From Anaerobium acetethylicum (lineage in GTDB: Bacteria > Bacillota > Clostridia > Lachnospirales > Lachnospiraceae), in NCBI RefSeq assembly GCF_900096945.1, contig NZ_FMKA01000003.1:124001-188000 (forward strand): a DNA stretch of 64,000 nt, read 5' to 3'. This document shows positions 8,938 through 17,824 of the stretch, piece by piece. Positions within the stretch are counted from its first letter, which is position 1; every line of letters begins with the position of its first letter. Below the pieces are notes generated by a model. It ran no database searches. It was not told where the DNA came from and saw only the letters and a list, made by a program, of their open reading frames with translations. A program made the position numbers and the translations under genes.

Positions 8938-9906
8938 TCAGATCATCATGAGAACCGCCAGTTTTACTCCCCCCAGAAAGAGCAGCCCCAGGACTGCCGT
9001 TGCATAAAGAAGGACATTCGCCCTCCTGATGTCATCACGCTCCACATTCCTGATATCGTCGCCGATATGCTTTTTACTATGAAGCTTCCCGAAATACCAG
9101 GCATCTCCTGCCAGCCTGACCTCCAGCGCACCTGCTGCCACTGCCTCCGTATGGGCTGAATTGGGGCTTGCATGATTAAAACGGTCCCTTCGGTATATCT
9201 TCAGGGCATTATGCATGTTATATCCTCTCATTCCGGATGCCAGGATCATCAGCCAGGCGGAAAGCCTTGCCGGCACATAATTCAAGATGTCATCCAGCTT
9301 TGCCGCAGCTCTTCCAAAATAAAGGTATCTGTCGTTTTTATATCCGACCATGGAATCCATGGTATTCACTGCCTTATAAAAAAATCCCGCCGCAGCGCCT
9401 CCGGCTGCCATGAAAAGCAGAGGTGCAATGATTCCGTCGGATGTATTTTCCGCAACTGTCTCAACTGCCGCCCTGATCACTCCCGCTTCATCCAGGCTCT
9501 CCGTATCCCTGCCTACGATCATGGAAACGGCTTTGCGCCCGTCTCCAAGGCCGCCTTTTTTCAGTGCGCTGCAGACCCTCATGCTTTCTGTCTTCAGTGA
9601 TTTTGTTGCCAGCAGCTGGTAGCACAGGATGCTCTCAAGTGCCATTCCTGCCCATGGGTTCCAGCCGTATGCGGCAAAAAGCACCGCTGCCGGAACCGCT
9701 GTCGAAACCGTTACCGTTATGGCCACAAGAAAAAAGCCTGCCGCCAGTTCCCCCTTTTCTGTCTCCGGGAACACCCTGCGTAGAACTTTTTCAGTACCGG
9801 AAATCACTGCTCCTATTCCGCGTACGGGATGCCAGAGCCAATGGGGATCCCCTATGATCAGATCGAGTATGAACCCTGTAAACAGGGCTCCTAAAGAATA
9901 CTGCAT
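8938..9906 (-). CDS. cbiB: Adenosylcobinamide-phosphate synthase
   Basis: Membrane enzyme that attaches aminopropanol phosphate (made by CobD) to adenosylcobyric acid. The 322-residue protein shows the family N-terminus FILDLIIGDPHWLWHPV, several hydrophobic helices, the conserved NTMDSMVGYKNDRY segment near the middle and ASPNSAHTEA further on. Its 5' end overlaps cobC by 16 bp, consistent with translational coupling. The length is normal for CbiB/CobD. Confidence 0.95.
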   Translation of the reverse strand: MQYSLGALFTGFILDLIIGDPHWLWHPVRGIGAVISGTEKVLRRVFPETEKGELAAGFFLVAITVTVSTAVPAAVLFAAYGWNPWAGMALESILCYQLLATKSLKTESMRVCSALKKGGLGDGRKAVSMIVGRDTESLDEAGVIRAAVETVAENTSDGIIAPLLFMAAGGAAAGFFYKAVNTMDSMVGYKNDRYLYFGRAAAKLDDILNYVPARLSAWLMILASGMRGYNMHNALKIYRRDRFNHASPNSAHTEAVAAGALEVRLAGDAWYFGKLHSKKHIGDDIRNVERDDIRRANVLLYATAVLGLLFLGGVKLAVLMMI

Positions 9907-10469
9907 ATATTTATCAACCTTCCTTCTGTTTCATCAAATTCTGCCGTGTATCCCGTTCCGTTCGGAGCCTGCCAGTGGTAATACTCCTTGCGGGGATGGG
10001 AAAACCTGTCCAGGATGCTCATAATCGTTCCTCCATGGACAACAAATGCAATTGCGCTGCATCCCTCGGCATATCCTTCTCTGGCAGCCTTCATAAAAGC
10101 CTGCACGCACCTTTCCCTGAATTCTGCAGGGTCCTCGCCGTTTGGGAAGGACATGGTCCCACCGCTGTCTACCCAGGCCTGGTAATCCCCATTCCCGGAC
10201 AGCTCCTGGTAACTGAGATTCTCAAAATCCCCGAAGCTGCATTCCCGGAAATCCTCCCGCAGCCGCGGTGTCAGGCGTGGATATGCAAGCGCCGCAGTTT
10301 CAAGACACCTCTTCATGGGGCTGGCAAATAACACATCCGCTTCCGGGTACTCCCTCTCTCTGAACGGGCCTGCCCCTTCTTCGGAAATGGATTCGTCCGT
10401 CGAGCCGATATATTTTTTCTGCAGATTTCCCGGTGTCGGGAAATGGCGGATCAGTATGATCTTAACCAT
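9891..10469 (-). CDS. cobC: Histidine phosphatase, likely alpha-ribazole phosphatase
   Basis: Branch 1 histidine phosphatase of 192 residues. The phosphohistidine site LIRHFPTPGN has Phe where RHG is usual; the second catalytic His is in FVVHGGTIMS, and SPMKRCLETA supplies the conserved Arg. In this operon the expected job is removing phosphate from alpha-ribazole-5'-phosphate or from cobalamin-5'-phosphate. It overlaps both neighbours (8 bp with the cobU-like gene, 16 bp with cbiB). Family and context agree; substrate specificity is inferred from context. Confidence 0.85.
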   Translation of the reverse strand: MVKIILIRHFPTPGNLQKKYIGSTDESISEEGAGPFREREYPEADVLFASPMKRCLETAALAYPRLTPRLREDFRECSFGDFENLSYQELSGNGDYQAWVDSGGTMSFPNGEDPAEFRERCVQAFMKAAREGYAEGCSAIAFVVHGGTIMSILDRFSHPRKEYYHWQAPNGTGYTAEFDETEGRLINICSIL

Positions 10470-10857
10470 GCTTGATTACCGTCCCGATTCCGCAGATTAC
10501 CCGGTGTACTTCTTCTGCTTCCCGGGCCAGCAGGCAGCATATCCTGCCCGTCACCTCCCGGTAGCTGCGGTCGAAAGCATCCACGGGCACAAGGCCGCAT
10601 CCGAGCTCATCCGTTATAATCACCGCATCCGGGTTGTCCCTCATGAGATCCCCGGCAAGCGCTGCAAGATCTTCCGGACTCATTCCTTCTTGCAGCATCC
10701 TTTTTATGAACAGGTGGAAATGATCCACGACCGGGCTGTGGAACATCTCTTCTTTTGTACAGGTTCCGCCATCCGCTGCATGTTCTGCGGACAGGCCCGT
10801 CTCTGCAAGCGCATACGCAAGTTTCCCCTGGTATGCTCCTCCTGTAATCAGCTTCAT
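10462..10857 (-). CDS. Short CobU-like protein with altered P-loop
   Basis: A 131-residue protein that starts like a CobU kinase (KLITGGAYQGKLAYA), but its P-loop has Leu where Ser or Thr should follow GK, and the guanylylated-His segment (ATMxxxDxE..RIxxHR) is missing. Later parts (DAVIITDELGCGLVPVD, YREVTGR) match the CobU segment VIVTNEVGxGIVP and the following helix. It is coupled to cobS (4-bp overlap) and cobC (8-bp overlap). The same operon encodes a complete CobU at 11650-12177, so this is a diverged paralogue, perhaps regulatory or structural. Catalytic competence is doubtful. Confidence 0.7.
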   Translation of the reverse strand: MKLITGGAYQGKLAYALAETGLSAEHAADGGTCTKEEMFHSPVVDHFHLFIKRMLQEGMSPEDLAALAGDLMRDNPDAVIITDELGCGLVPVDAFDRSYREVTGRICCLLAREAEEVHRVICGIGTVIKHG

Positions 10858-11615
10858 ATTCTACCTCCTATAATCACGGCCGCAGCCATGGCGAGTTCGC
10901 AGACCTGAAGGAAAAAGCCTGCCAGGTCGCCGGTTATGCCGCCGAATTCCTTAACCGCCATATGCCTGTAATAGGCAAAGACAGCTGCCGCCGCTGCAAG
11001 GCCCGCAAGGCCCAGCTTCCAGTTGGCTGCAATCATAAATGCCCCGCTGGCCGCGATATAGACAACCATGACGATTCCCGTCGTCTTTTTCTTTGCTTCA
11101 TTGGAAAACATGGCCGCAAGGCCGCTGTTCTTTGCAAGCGGAAAAGTCACTATGGCAAGGCCGCTCAATGCCCTCGAAAGGACAAAACCGGCCGCAACCA
11201 CCGGAACCGCATCTGCCGTCAGATCATACCAGACTCCGTAGTCCAGCAGGAGATATCCGGCGCATACGATCACCGCAAAGGCTCCCGCATTGGAATCCTT
11301 CAGTATCTCAAGCTTCCGCTCCGGCGGCTGGCATGAGCTCAGCGCATCCGCCGTGTCCAGCAGCCCATCCATATGGATTCCTCCGGTAACTGCGATCGGA
11401 ATCAGGATCATGACTGCGGTATTGAACACCCCGCTCATGGGAATCCTCCCGGAAAGCATCCACCAGAGATATACTGCTGCTCCTACTGCCACGCCGGCAA
11501 GAGGGAAGAAGCACATGACATACTTCATGTTCTCCCTGTTCCATTCAGTCCTGGGCATGGGGATTTTCGAATACATGGATATTGCTATGATAAAGCTGTT
11601 GATTATTGATTTCAT
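10854..11615 (-). CDS. cobS: Cobalamin-5'-phosphate synthase
   Basis: Membrane enzyme joining adenosyl-GDP-cobinamide to alpha-ribazole(-phosphate). The chosen start gives MKSIINSFIIAISMYSKIPM, the usual CobS N-terminus, behind AGGAGAAG; the upstream ATG at 11678 adds a charged extension not typical of the family. The motif GGIHMDGLLDTADAL, containing the metal-binding acidic residues, is near residue 65, and several transmembrane helices follow. About 253 residues, the normal size. It lies 34 bp downstream of cobU and overlaps the short cobU-like gene by 4 bp. Confidence 0.94.
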   Translation of the reverse strand: MKSIINSFIIAISMYSKIPMPRTEWNRENMKYVMCFFPLAGVAVGAAVYLWWMLSGRIPMSGVFNTAVMILIPIAVTGGIHMDGLLDTADALSSCQPPERKLEILKDSNAGAFAVIVCAGYLLLDYGVWYDLTADAVPVVAAGFVLSRALSGLAIVTFPLAKNSGLAAMFSNEAKKKTTGIVMVVYIAASGAFMIAANWKLGLAGLAAAAAVFAYYRHMAVKEFGGITGDLAGFFLQVCELAMAAAVIIGGRI

Positions 11616-11649
11616 ATCTCGTCTTCTCCTGCGTTCTACAATCATCTCC

Positions 11650-12177
11650 TTATAACACCGCTTCCTGTCCGGCCTCAACGGGAATTCCGTGGACCGACTC
11701 GATTACCATGTCTGCGATTGTGCATATCCAGCGGTTAGCGTCCCCCAGCAGCTGCATGTATTCCTTCGTTGCAGCATCATATTCGGTACCGTCTTCAAAC
11801 ACATTATTGGTGACGATCACCAGATTATCCGCCTGCTCCATCAGGTTCTCCACGCCCCTTCTGACTGCATCCATGGCATTGCTGCCTGCACCCTGGCTGG
11901 AGAACATTTCATTCGCCGTCAGGTTTGACATGCATTCCAGCAGTACGGTAGTATTCTCCTGCAGGATTACATTGTCAAGCCCCGTATAGCATTCTATGGT
12001 TTCAAAGTTTTTGTCCTTCCGCATGACGCGGTGCCTTTCAATCTTTCTGTGGCTTTCGTCGTCAAAGGGCTGCATGGTCGCTATGTATACCAGATTTCCC
12101 TGCCCGTATGCCACCGCAGTGGCTTCAGCCAGCTCTGATTTTCCGCTTCCGCTTCCTCCTAAGATTACTGCTATCAT
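11650..12177 (-). CDS. cobU: Adenosylcobinamide kinase / guanylyltransferase
   Basis: Phosphorylates adenosylcobinamide and transfers GMP to it, yielding adenosyl-GDP-cobinamide. The 175 residues include the P-loop GGSGSGKSELAE at the N-terminus, YIATMQPFDDESHRKIERHR with the candidate guanylylated His, and LVIVTNNVFEDG in the C-terminal third. All motifs expected of an active CobU are present, in contrast to the short paralogue two genes downstream. It sits between cobT (55 bp) and cobS (34 bp). Confidence 0.93.
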   Translation of the reverse strand: MIAVILGGSGSGKSELAEATAVAYGQGNLVYIATMQPFDDESHRKIERHRVMRKDKNFETIECYTGLDNVILQENTTVLLECMSNLTANEMFSSQGAGSNAMDAVRRGVENLMEQADNLVIVTNNVFEDGTEYDAATKEYMQLLGDANRWICTIADMVIESVHGIPVEAGQEAVL

Positions 12178-12232
12178 CCTTACTCCTGTCTGCCGTTTCC
12201 GGCTCTGTGCTAAAAATCCTGATGCTGATACA

Positions 12233-13279
12233 TCAAAGGGGCTTGTACGCCTCTATGTCGTTCTGCTCAAAAGTGCTCATCTGCCTGTAGACCGCCAGCG
12301 CCATGTCAAGCAGAGGGAAAACTGCGACCGCACCGGTTCCTTCCCCGAGGCACATTTCACATGTGATAAAAGGTTTTGCTCCTACCGAATCCAGAAGCAG
12401 CCTGCCTGCAGCTTCATTGGAAACATGGGACGCAATTGCATATTCAGCAACCTTCGGTTCTATCCTCATTGCCACAAGGGCAGCTACCGTTGAAATGAAA
12501 CCATCCATCACCACGGGAATCCCGGCCGCCGCACCTCCTATAAATACGCCGGCAAGTCCGGCAATATCGAATCCCCCGACCTTGGAGAGCACATCGATGG
12601 GATCCTCCCTGTCCGGCTGGTGCCTGGCAATCGACTCCCTGATTACTGTAATCTTCCTTTCAAGGCCTTTCTTCGAAAGCCCCGCTCCCTTTCCGGTCAC
12701 GGTCTCGACTGGAAGGTCAAGGAGCACCGACGAAATGGCACTGCTCGTAGTCGTGTTTCCGATTCCCATTTCCCCCGTCGCTATGATCCTGTACCCTTTT
12801 TCCTTCAATTCGAAGGCGGTCTCAATTCCGACCTCAATGGCAAGCACTGCCTCATCCCTTGTCATTGCAGGCTCCCTGCGCATGTTCTTTGTCCCATAGG
12901 CGATCTTTTTGCTCGGTACCCTCGTGTCCCTCATGATTCCGATATCGATAGGGAACACGTCAACCCCGTTTGTCCTGGCCATGATGCACGCACAGGAATT
13001 CAGTTCAAGAAAATTTTCCGATACAATGGCAGTTATTTCGCTGCCCGACTGGGTCACGCCTTCCTCTACGACGCCGTTGTCCGCGCACATGATTACCAGA
13101 GCCTTCTTGTCAAGGTTCACCTCATGAGTCCCCGCTATTCCGGCAATCTGGACGATTCCATCCTCAAGCCTTCCCAGACTGTGCAGCGGCTTTGCGATGC
13201 TGTCCCACCTTGCCCTGCACTGGTTCATGGCTGTTTCGTCCGCTGGCTTTATTATGTTCAATGCTTCTTCAAGCTTCAT
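12233..13279 (-). CDS. cobT: Nicotinate-nucleotide:dimethylbenzimidazole phosphoribosyltransferase
   Basis: Activates the lower ligand base by forming alpha-ribazole-5'-phosphate. The start at MKLEEALNIIKPADE follows GGAGGGAG; the frame extends 40 codons further upstream, but that stretch overlaps cbiA and is not CobT-like. The 348 residues contain the phosphate-binding GEMGIGNTTTSSA and the C-terminal MCLGEGTGAV with the catalytic Glu. No bzaB-type or bluB benzimidazole synthesis gene is in view, so the lower ligand is probably salvaged or made elsewhere. Confidence 0.95.
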   Translation of the reverse strand: MKLEEALNIIKPADETAMNQCRARWDSIAKPLHSLGRLEDGIVQIAGIAGTHEVNLDKKALVIMCADNGVVEEGVTQSGSEITAIVSENFLELNSCACIMARTNGVDVFPIDIGIMRDTRVPSKKIAYGTKNMRREPAMTRDEAVLAIEVGIETAFELKEKGYRIIATGEMGIGNTTTSSAISSVLLDLPVETVTGKGAGLSKKGLERKITVIRESIARHQPDREDPIDVLSKVGGFDIAGLAGVFIGGAAAGIPVVMDGFISTVAALVAMRIEPKVAEYAIASHVSNEAAGRLLLDSVGAKPFITCEMCLGEGTGAVAVFPLLDMALAVYRQMSTFEQNDIEAYKPL

Positions 13280-13280
13280 C

Positions 13281-14729
13281 TCATTTCTCCCTCCTGGTGT
13301 TCCGGGCCTCCAGGCACCTCTGCAGGAACCTGAAGGGTACATCCGGATTCGAATAGTAGTAAAGATGCGGGAATCCTGCTGCAAGGTCTGCGTCACCATG
13401 GATGCAGTCCCAGGATTTATCCCTGTCCGGTTTCATGGCGGTAAAGGAGTCCCCGTTGGAGGTGCTGTCGAAATAATGGAATTCATGTCCGGCTGCCATC
13501 CCGCCTTTATCCAGGACCATCTGGTCCCTGTTTGATCGCAGTCTGATATAGCCGAACCTTTTCAGCCGGGACGTCCTGTAAGCCGTCCCCTTAATGACGC
13601 CTGCCATAGGAAACTGCCTGCCCTCCATGTCCTCCATGGTATCATGCAGATACATAAATCCGCCGCATTCGGCCATGCATGGGAGCCCTCCTGCTATGGC
13701 ATCCCTTATGCTTTCCCTCATGCTCCCATTGCCGCTGAGTCCGGATGCAAAAAGTTCCGGATAGCCGCCACCCAGTAACAGGCCGTCAATCCCCTCAGGC
13801 AGCTGTTCATCCCGGAGCGGGGAAAAATCAATGAGCTCGGCGCCTGTTTCCTTCAGCATCTCAAGATTGTCTTTATAATAGAAGCAGAAGGCTTCATCCC
13901 TTGCGACTGCAATGACCGGCTTCCCGGACACTTTTCGGATTACCGGTGCCCTGTACGCAAGGCTTTCCACATCCCCTGCAAGTTCCAGTATCCCGTCCAG
14001 GTCGATGGTCGTCTCGAATATCTCTGCCAGGCCATTGAGCTTCCTTTCATAATCTTCGATTTCATCAGGACTCACAAGCCCCAGATGCCTGCTTTCGATT
14101 ATCAGATTCTTCACATAGGGAACATACCCCAGCACCTTTACATCAATTTCTTCCTCAATCTGTTTCTTCATCTGTGGGTAGAGGCTGTCCGGAGCCTGGT
14201 TCAGTATGACTCCCTTTATGCCGCTGTCCGCTCTGTAATTTACGAATCCTGCAATCACAGGCAGCACCGACCTGCTCATCCCCCTGCAGTTGACAACAAG
14301 CACGACAGGCGTTCCTGTCGTTTTTGCCAGTTCATATGAGGAGGCTTCAAAAGAATCCATGCCCATTCCGTCATAGTAGCCCATTACGCCCTCCATGACC
14401 GACAGGTCAGCTCCTGTGGCTGTCCTCGCGAAAAGATAACGGGTCGTATCCCCATCCGTGAAAAAAGTATCCAGATTCCTGGATTCCGTCCCGATGATTT
14501 TTGTATGGAACATGGGATCGATATAGTCCGGTCCGCATTTAAAGGATGCTGTTTTCAGCCCCCTGTTGACGAAAGCCTGAAGGATGCCGCATGTGATCAG
14601 TGTCTTTCCGCTGCCGCTGGAAGCTGCCGCAATCATGACCCTGGGCAGGCTTCCTGCCTTCTCCCCGTTTATATCCGGTGTCAGATCCTCTGCATATTCT
14701 CTCGATTTTTCTGCATTTTTACTTTTCAT
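13281..14729 (-). CDS. cbiA: Cobyrinic acid a,c-diamide synthase
   Basis: Glutamine-dependent amidation of the a and c side chains of cobyrinate, the earliest biosynthetic step encoded here. The 482-residue protein has the P-loop AAASSGSGKTLI at 34-45, CGPDYIDPMFH, the segment VMEGVMGYYDG and a C-terminal glutaminase domain with MAECGGFMYL (nucleophile Cys) and GHEFHYFD. A charged 30-residue N-terminal extension precedes the P-loop. It is packed against cobT with essentially no gap and lies 27 bp from btuD. Confidence 0.95.
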   Translation of the reverse strand: MKSKNAEKSREYAEDLTPDINGEKAGSLPRVMIAAASSGSGKTLITCGILQAFVNRGLKTASFKCGPDYIDPMFHTKIIGTESRNLDTFFTDGDTTRYLFARTATGADLSVMEGVMGYYDGMGMDSFEASSYELAKTTGTPVVLVVNCRGMSRSVLPVIAGFVNYRADSGIKGVILNQAPDSLYPQMKKQIEEEIDVKVLGYVPYVKNLIIESRHLGLVSPDEIEDYERKLNGLAEIFETTIDLDGILELAGDVESLAYRAPVIRKVSGKPVIAVARDEAFCFYYKDNLEMLKETGAELIDFSPLRDEQLPEGIDGLLLGGGYPELFASGLSGNGSMRESIRDAIAGGLPCMAECGGFMYLHDTMEDMEGRQFPMAGVIKGTAYRTSRLKRFGYIRLRSNRDQMVLDKGGMAAGHEFHYFDSTSNGDSFTAMKPDRDKSWDCIHGDADLAAGFPHLYYYSNPDVPFRFLQRCLEARNTRREK

Positions 14730-14756
14730 GTTTCCCCTCTATCCCAGACCAGACCA

Positions 14757-15611
14757 TCAGAAGTATGGTATGTAATATTTTCTTCCTGTTCCCGGATTTT
14801 CTATCATATCGAAATTGATTTCATAGACATCCGCAAGATTCTCCGCGGTCAGGACCTCCCCGGCCTCTCCCACGCTGTGTATCCTGCCATTTTTCATCAT
14901 GACGATGTTGCTGCAGTATTGGGATGCCATGTTGATGTCATGGAGGACAGCAATGATTGTTCTGCCCTTTTCCCTGTTCAGTTTTGTAAGAGCCTCCATA
15001 ATCTCGACCTGGTGCCTGACATCCAGGCTTGATGTAGGTTCGTCCAGAATCAGCCATCCTGTATCCTGAGCGATTGCCCTTGCCGCGACTACCCGCTGCG
15101 CTTCTCCGCCGCTCAGCATGGATACTGCCTTGTCCCTGAATGCATAGCAGTCCGTCAGCCTCATGGCCTCCTCTGCAATCTCCCTGTCCCGGTCGCTGTT
15201 TTCAGCAAAACGCTCCTGGTAAGGCACCCTGCCCATCATGACGATGTCGAATGCGCTGAAGGATGTCTCCATATTGGTATTCTGTGGTACCAGCGCCATT
15301 TCCCTTGCAAGCTCCTTCCGGCTGTATCCTTTCAATTCCAGCGAATCCAGGGTGATCCTGCCCTCCTCAGCCTCGACGAACCTCAGTATGTTCCTTATAA
15401 GCGAAGTCTTTCCCGATCCGTTCGGGCCTATGATTCCGTAAATTTTCCCGTTTTCAAACATGCAGCTGACGTCATTTAGAATGTATCCGCTTCCCTGCTC
15501 GGGCTGCCAGGAAAGTCCGCTGACTTCGATTCCCGTTTCCCTTCCGTTCTTCGTGCGCTCACCAGCTGCTGCTTTTCCTATCATGGTTCTCCATAAATTC
15601 TTCATCATCAT
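14757..15611 (-). CDS. btuD: ABC transporter ATPase for cobalamin/corrinoids
   Basis: ATPase of an iron-complex/B12 type importer. The 284 residues show Walker A GPNGSGKTS near 60, the Q-loop VPQNTN, signature LSGGEAQRV, Walker B WLILDEPTSSLD and the H-loop HDIN. The first 30 residues form a charged extension before the usual start of the domain. It overlaps btuC by 4 bp. The family (FepC/BtuD) cannot be told apart by motifs alone; position behind a cobalamin riboswitch with cobalamin genes argues for corrinoid transport. Confidence 0.92.
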   Translation of the reverse strand: MMMKNLWRTMIGKAAAGERTKNGRETGIEVSGLSWQPEQGSGYILNDVSCMFENGKIYGIIGPNGSGKTSLIRNILRFVEAEEGRITLDSLELKGYSRKELAREMALVPQNTNMETSFSAFDIVMMGRVPYQERFAENSDRDREIAEEAMRLTDCYAFRDKAVSMLSGGEAQRVVAARAIAQDTGWLILDEPTSSLDVRHQVEIMEALTKLNREKGRTIIAVLHDINMASQYCSNIVMMKNGRIHSVGEAGEVLTAENLADVYEINFDMIENPGTGRKYYIPYF

Positions 15612-16717
15612 GCCACCAGCTTTCTTCTGCTCCGCTGCAGCAGAAACAGGAAGTACGGAGTTCCCAGTACTGCCGTCACAACACCAACCGGTATCTCAGA
15701 AGGCGAAGCCGCATTCCTTGCAATGGTATCGCAGATTATTACGAATACTGCGCCGCCTATGCAGGAAAGCGGAAGCAGCCGTCTGTGCTTTGGACCGCTC
15801 ATGATACGGATGGAGTGTGGTACCACAAGCCCCACAAACCCTATGATTCCGCTGACGGACACGCATGCCGCCACCAGGAAGGAGGCCATGACAATCAGTA
15901 TCTTTTTGACTTTTGCAGTGTCTATTCCCAGGCTCTCCGCCGTATCGTTTCCCGTAGCGACTACATCCAGTTCCCTTGAAAAAAAGAGAATCACGGCAAT
16001 GCAGACGAAGGACATGCACGCAAGAAAAATAACCTTTGTCCAGGATGAAGACGAAAAGCTTCCCAGGGTCCACATATAGACTTTCTCAATCTGCTCATGG
16101 TTGAATGCCATCATAAGGGATATGAATGAGGAAAGCATGGTGCTTACAGCCGTCCCCGTAAGGACTATATTAATGGTCGATACCCGGTTCCCCACGCATG
16201 ATATGCGGTATACAAAAAACACGGTAATAACAGCCCCGATAAATGCGGCGGCGCCTATGGCCCCCAAACCTGACATGCCCATTCCGATTCCCGTTATCAT
16301 GACTACCGTTGCGCCTGCAGCGGCGCCTGAGGATACTCCAAGAATATGCGGATCGGCAAGGGGATTTTTAAACAGCCCCTGGAACACCGCTCCAACCACA
16401 GAGAGTCCGCAGCCCACCAGTCCTGCCATGATGATCCTTGGCATCCTTATATCCCATACTATTTTTATATAAACTTCTTTAAGGTCTGAAATATCTATAT
16501 GCTTCCCTACCAGCGGGATTTTCGCCGCTATGATTCTGAAGCTGTCCTTCACCGTCAGATCTGATGAACCTACGGATGCTGAAAAAACAATGCATAGGAA
16601 CAGCAGGATAATCAGCAGCATCTCCGGACCCGGAAGCCTGCTCTTACCATTCTTTTCTTTTATATCTATCAACTGCCTTTCCTCTGCCTTTCCTATAAAA
16701 TCAGGGAACAACAACAA
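15608..16717 (-). CDS. btuC: Corrinoid ABC transporter permease (FecCD family)
   Basis: Permease of 369 residues with nine or ten hydrophobic helices. It has the FecCD family motif GLVGCGLSVVGAVFQGLFKNPLADP near residue 100 (written in parts: GLVGCGLSVVG, then FQGLFKNPLADPHILGVS) and GFVGLVVPHSIR near 290, the coupling region that contacts the ATPase. A charged 30-residue N-terminal segment precedes the first helix, so a later start is possible. It overlaps btuD by 4 bp, and an 84-bp gap with a small hairpin separates it from btuF. Confidence 0.92.
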   Translation of the reverse strand: MLLFPDFIGKAEERQLIDIKEKNGKSRLPGPEMLLIILLFLCIVFSASVGSSDLTVKDSFRIIAAKIPLVGKHIDISDLKEVYIKIVWDIRMPRIIMAGLVGCGLSVVGAVFQGLFKNPLADPHILGVSSGAAAGATVVMITGIGMGMSGLGAIGAAAFIGAVITVFFVYRISCVGNRVSTINIVLTGTAVSTMLSSFISLMMAFNHEQIEKVYMWTLGSFSSSSWTKVIFLACMSFVCIAVILFFSRELDVVATGNDTAESLGIDTAKVKKILIVMASFLVAACVSVSGIIGFVGLVVPHSIRIMSGPKHRRLLPLSCIGGAVFVIICDTIARNAASPSEIPVGVVTAVLGTPYFLFLLQRSRRKLVA

Positions 16718-16756
16718 TTTTCTGGTATGCCTGAACGCAAAGAAAACCCTGAAAAC

Positions 16757-16779
16757 CGGAACATCTGCCGCCTGTTCCG
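16757..16779 (-). terminator. Small hairpin between btuF and btuC
   Basis: Seven-base arms CGGAACA/TGTTCCG with a 9-base loop, followed on the minus strand by GTTTTC. It is too weak for a full stop, but it could pause or protect the upstream btuF message, which would favour excess binding protein. Confidence 0.35.
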
Positions 16780-16800
16780 ATTTCCAAAGTCTGATTTGTA

Positions 16801-17784
16801 TTATTTAAATGCTTCCGGATGGAATATTTCTGCAAGAATCCTTGCTCCCTCGGCATTTCTGGCGCCCTGGCGTTCAACCAGATTTGCATCTATTCCATAC
16901 ACATTTCCGTTCTTTACAGCTGTCAGATCACAATAGTGCTCTGACGCCATAAAGCTTTCTTTCATGTCCTCTGAAATAATGATGATTTCCGGATCTGCCT
17001 CGACAATGCTTTCCAATGTATAGGACCATCCCGAAACCTCCAGGGCGATGTTGTCTCCACCTGTCAGAGCAATAAGCTCGCCGACAAACGTATCCCCGCC
17101 TGCTGTGTAGTCTCCATATTCACCGAAGCCCACCACGTAGTAGACCGAAGGTGCTTCCAGGCCATCTACAGCAGCCTTTGTCTCATTGATTGAGGATTCC
17201 ATCTCCTGGATGGTTTCCGTGGCAGCTTCATTTACATTGAACATCCTGCCCATGGTCTCAATCATTGTGTAAACGCCATCTATTTTTTTCTCTTCATACA
17301 GAATGACAACCTTTACCCCCAGGTCAGTCAGCTGTTTTTCTGACTCTTCGCTGAAATGGGTTGATGCAATCACAACATCCGGTTCCATACTGATTATTTT
17401 TTCTATATTCGGTTCCCTCAGGGTTCCCACTTCTTCTATAGCCGAAACCTCTTCGGGGTAGTCGCAGTAAGTGGTTCTTCCTATAAGCCTGTCTTCAAGA
17501 CCCAGCTGGTAAATCATCTCCGTGATATTGGGAGCCATGGAAACCACCTTCACAGGTTCCGTATCAAACGTTACTTCCGTTCCGTTGGAATCCTGGATTG
17601 TCACAGGATATTCTGTTGCGGCTGCAGAATCGTCTGCCTCCGTCTTTACTGTTTCGTTTTTTTCATTCTCTGCCGTCTCTGCCGGTACAGCCTTTGTTTC
17701 TTTTGAACTGCCTGCACATGCGGCAAGTCCTGCAACCATTGCCATGATACATAGTATCATGAAAAGCTTCTTCATATTCTTCAT
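16801..17784 (-). CDS. btuF: Cobalamin-binding lipoprotein
   Basis: Periplasmic-binding-protein-like receptor (TroA/BtuF fold) of about 327 residues. The start at MKNMKKLFMILC follows GGAGAAAAAC; the longer frame from 17826 adds an unlikely charged leader. The signal peptide ends at the lipobox AACAGSS, then a Glu/Ala-rich linker of about 40 residues leads to VVSMAPNITEMIYQLGLEDRLIGRT, typical of the family, and later EPNIEKIISMEPDVVIAS. It is the first gene behind the cobalamin riboswitch and is the receptor for the btuCD pair. Confidence 0.92.
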   Translation of the reverse strand: MKNMKKLFMILCIMAMVAGLAACAGSSKETKAVPAETAENEKNETVKTEADDSAAATEYPVTIQDSNGTEVTFDTEPVKVVSMAPNITEMIYQLGLEDRLIGRTTYCDYPEEVSAIEEVGTLREPNIEKIISMEPDVVIASTHFSEESEKQLTDLGVKVVILYEEKKIDGVYTMIETMGRMFNVNEAATETIQEMESSINETKAAVDGLEAPSVYYVVGFGEYGDYTAGGDTFVGELIALTGGDNIALEVSGWSYTLESIVEADPEIIIISEDMKESFMASEHYCDLTAVKNGNVYGIDANLVERQGARNAEGARILAEIFHPEAFK

Positions 17785-17824
17785 GTTTTTCTCCTTCTGT
17801 TCCCTCTTCCCTCCGAAGCGAACC

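Noticed and set aside
13281-13399. 40-codon N-terminal extension of cobT
   Set aside because: It would overlap the end of cbiA, and the internal ATG at 13279 has a GGAGGGAG site and the usual CobT N-terminus.
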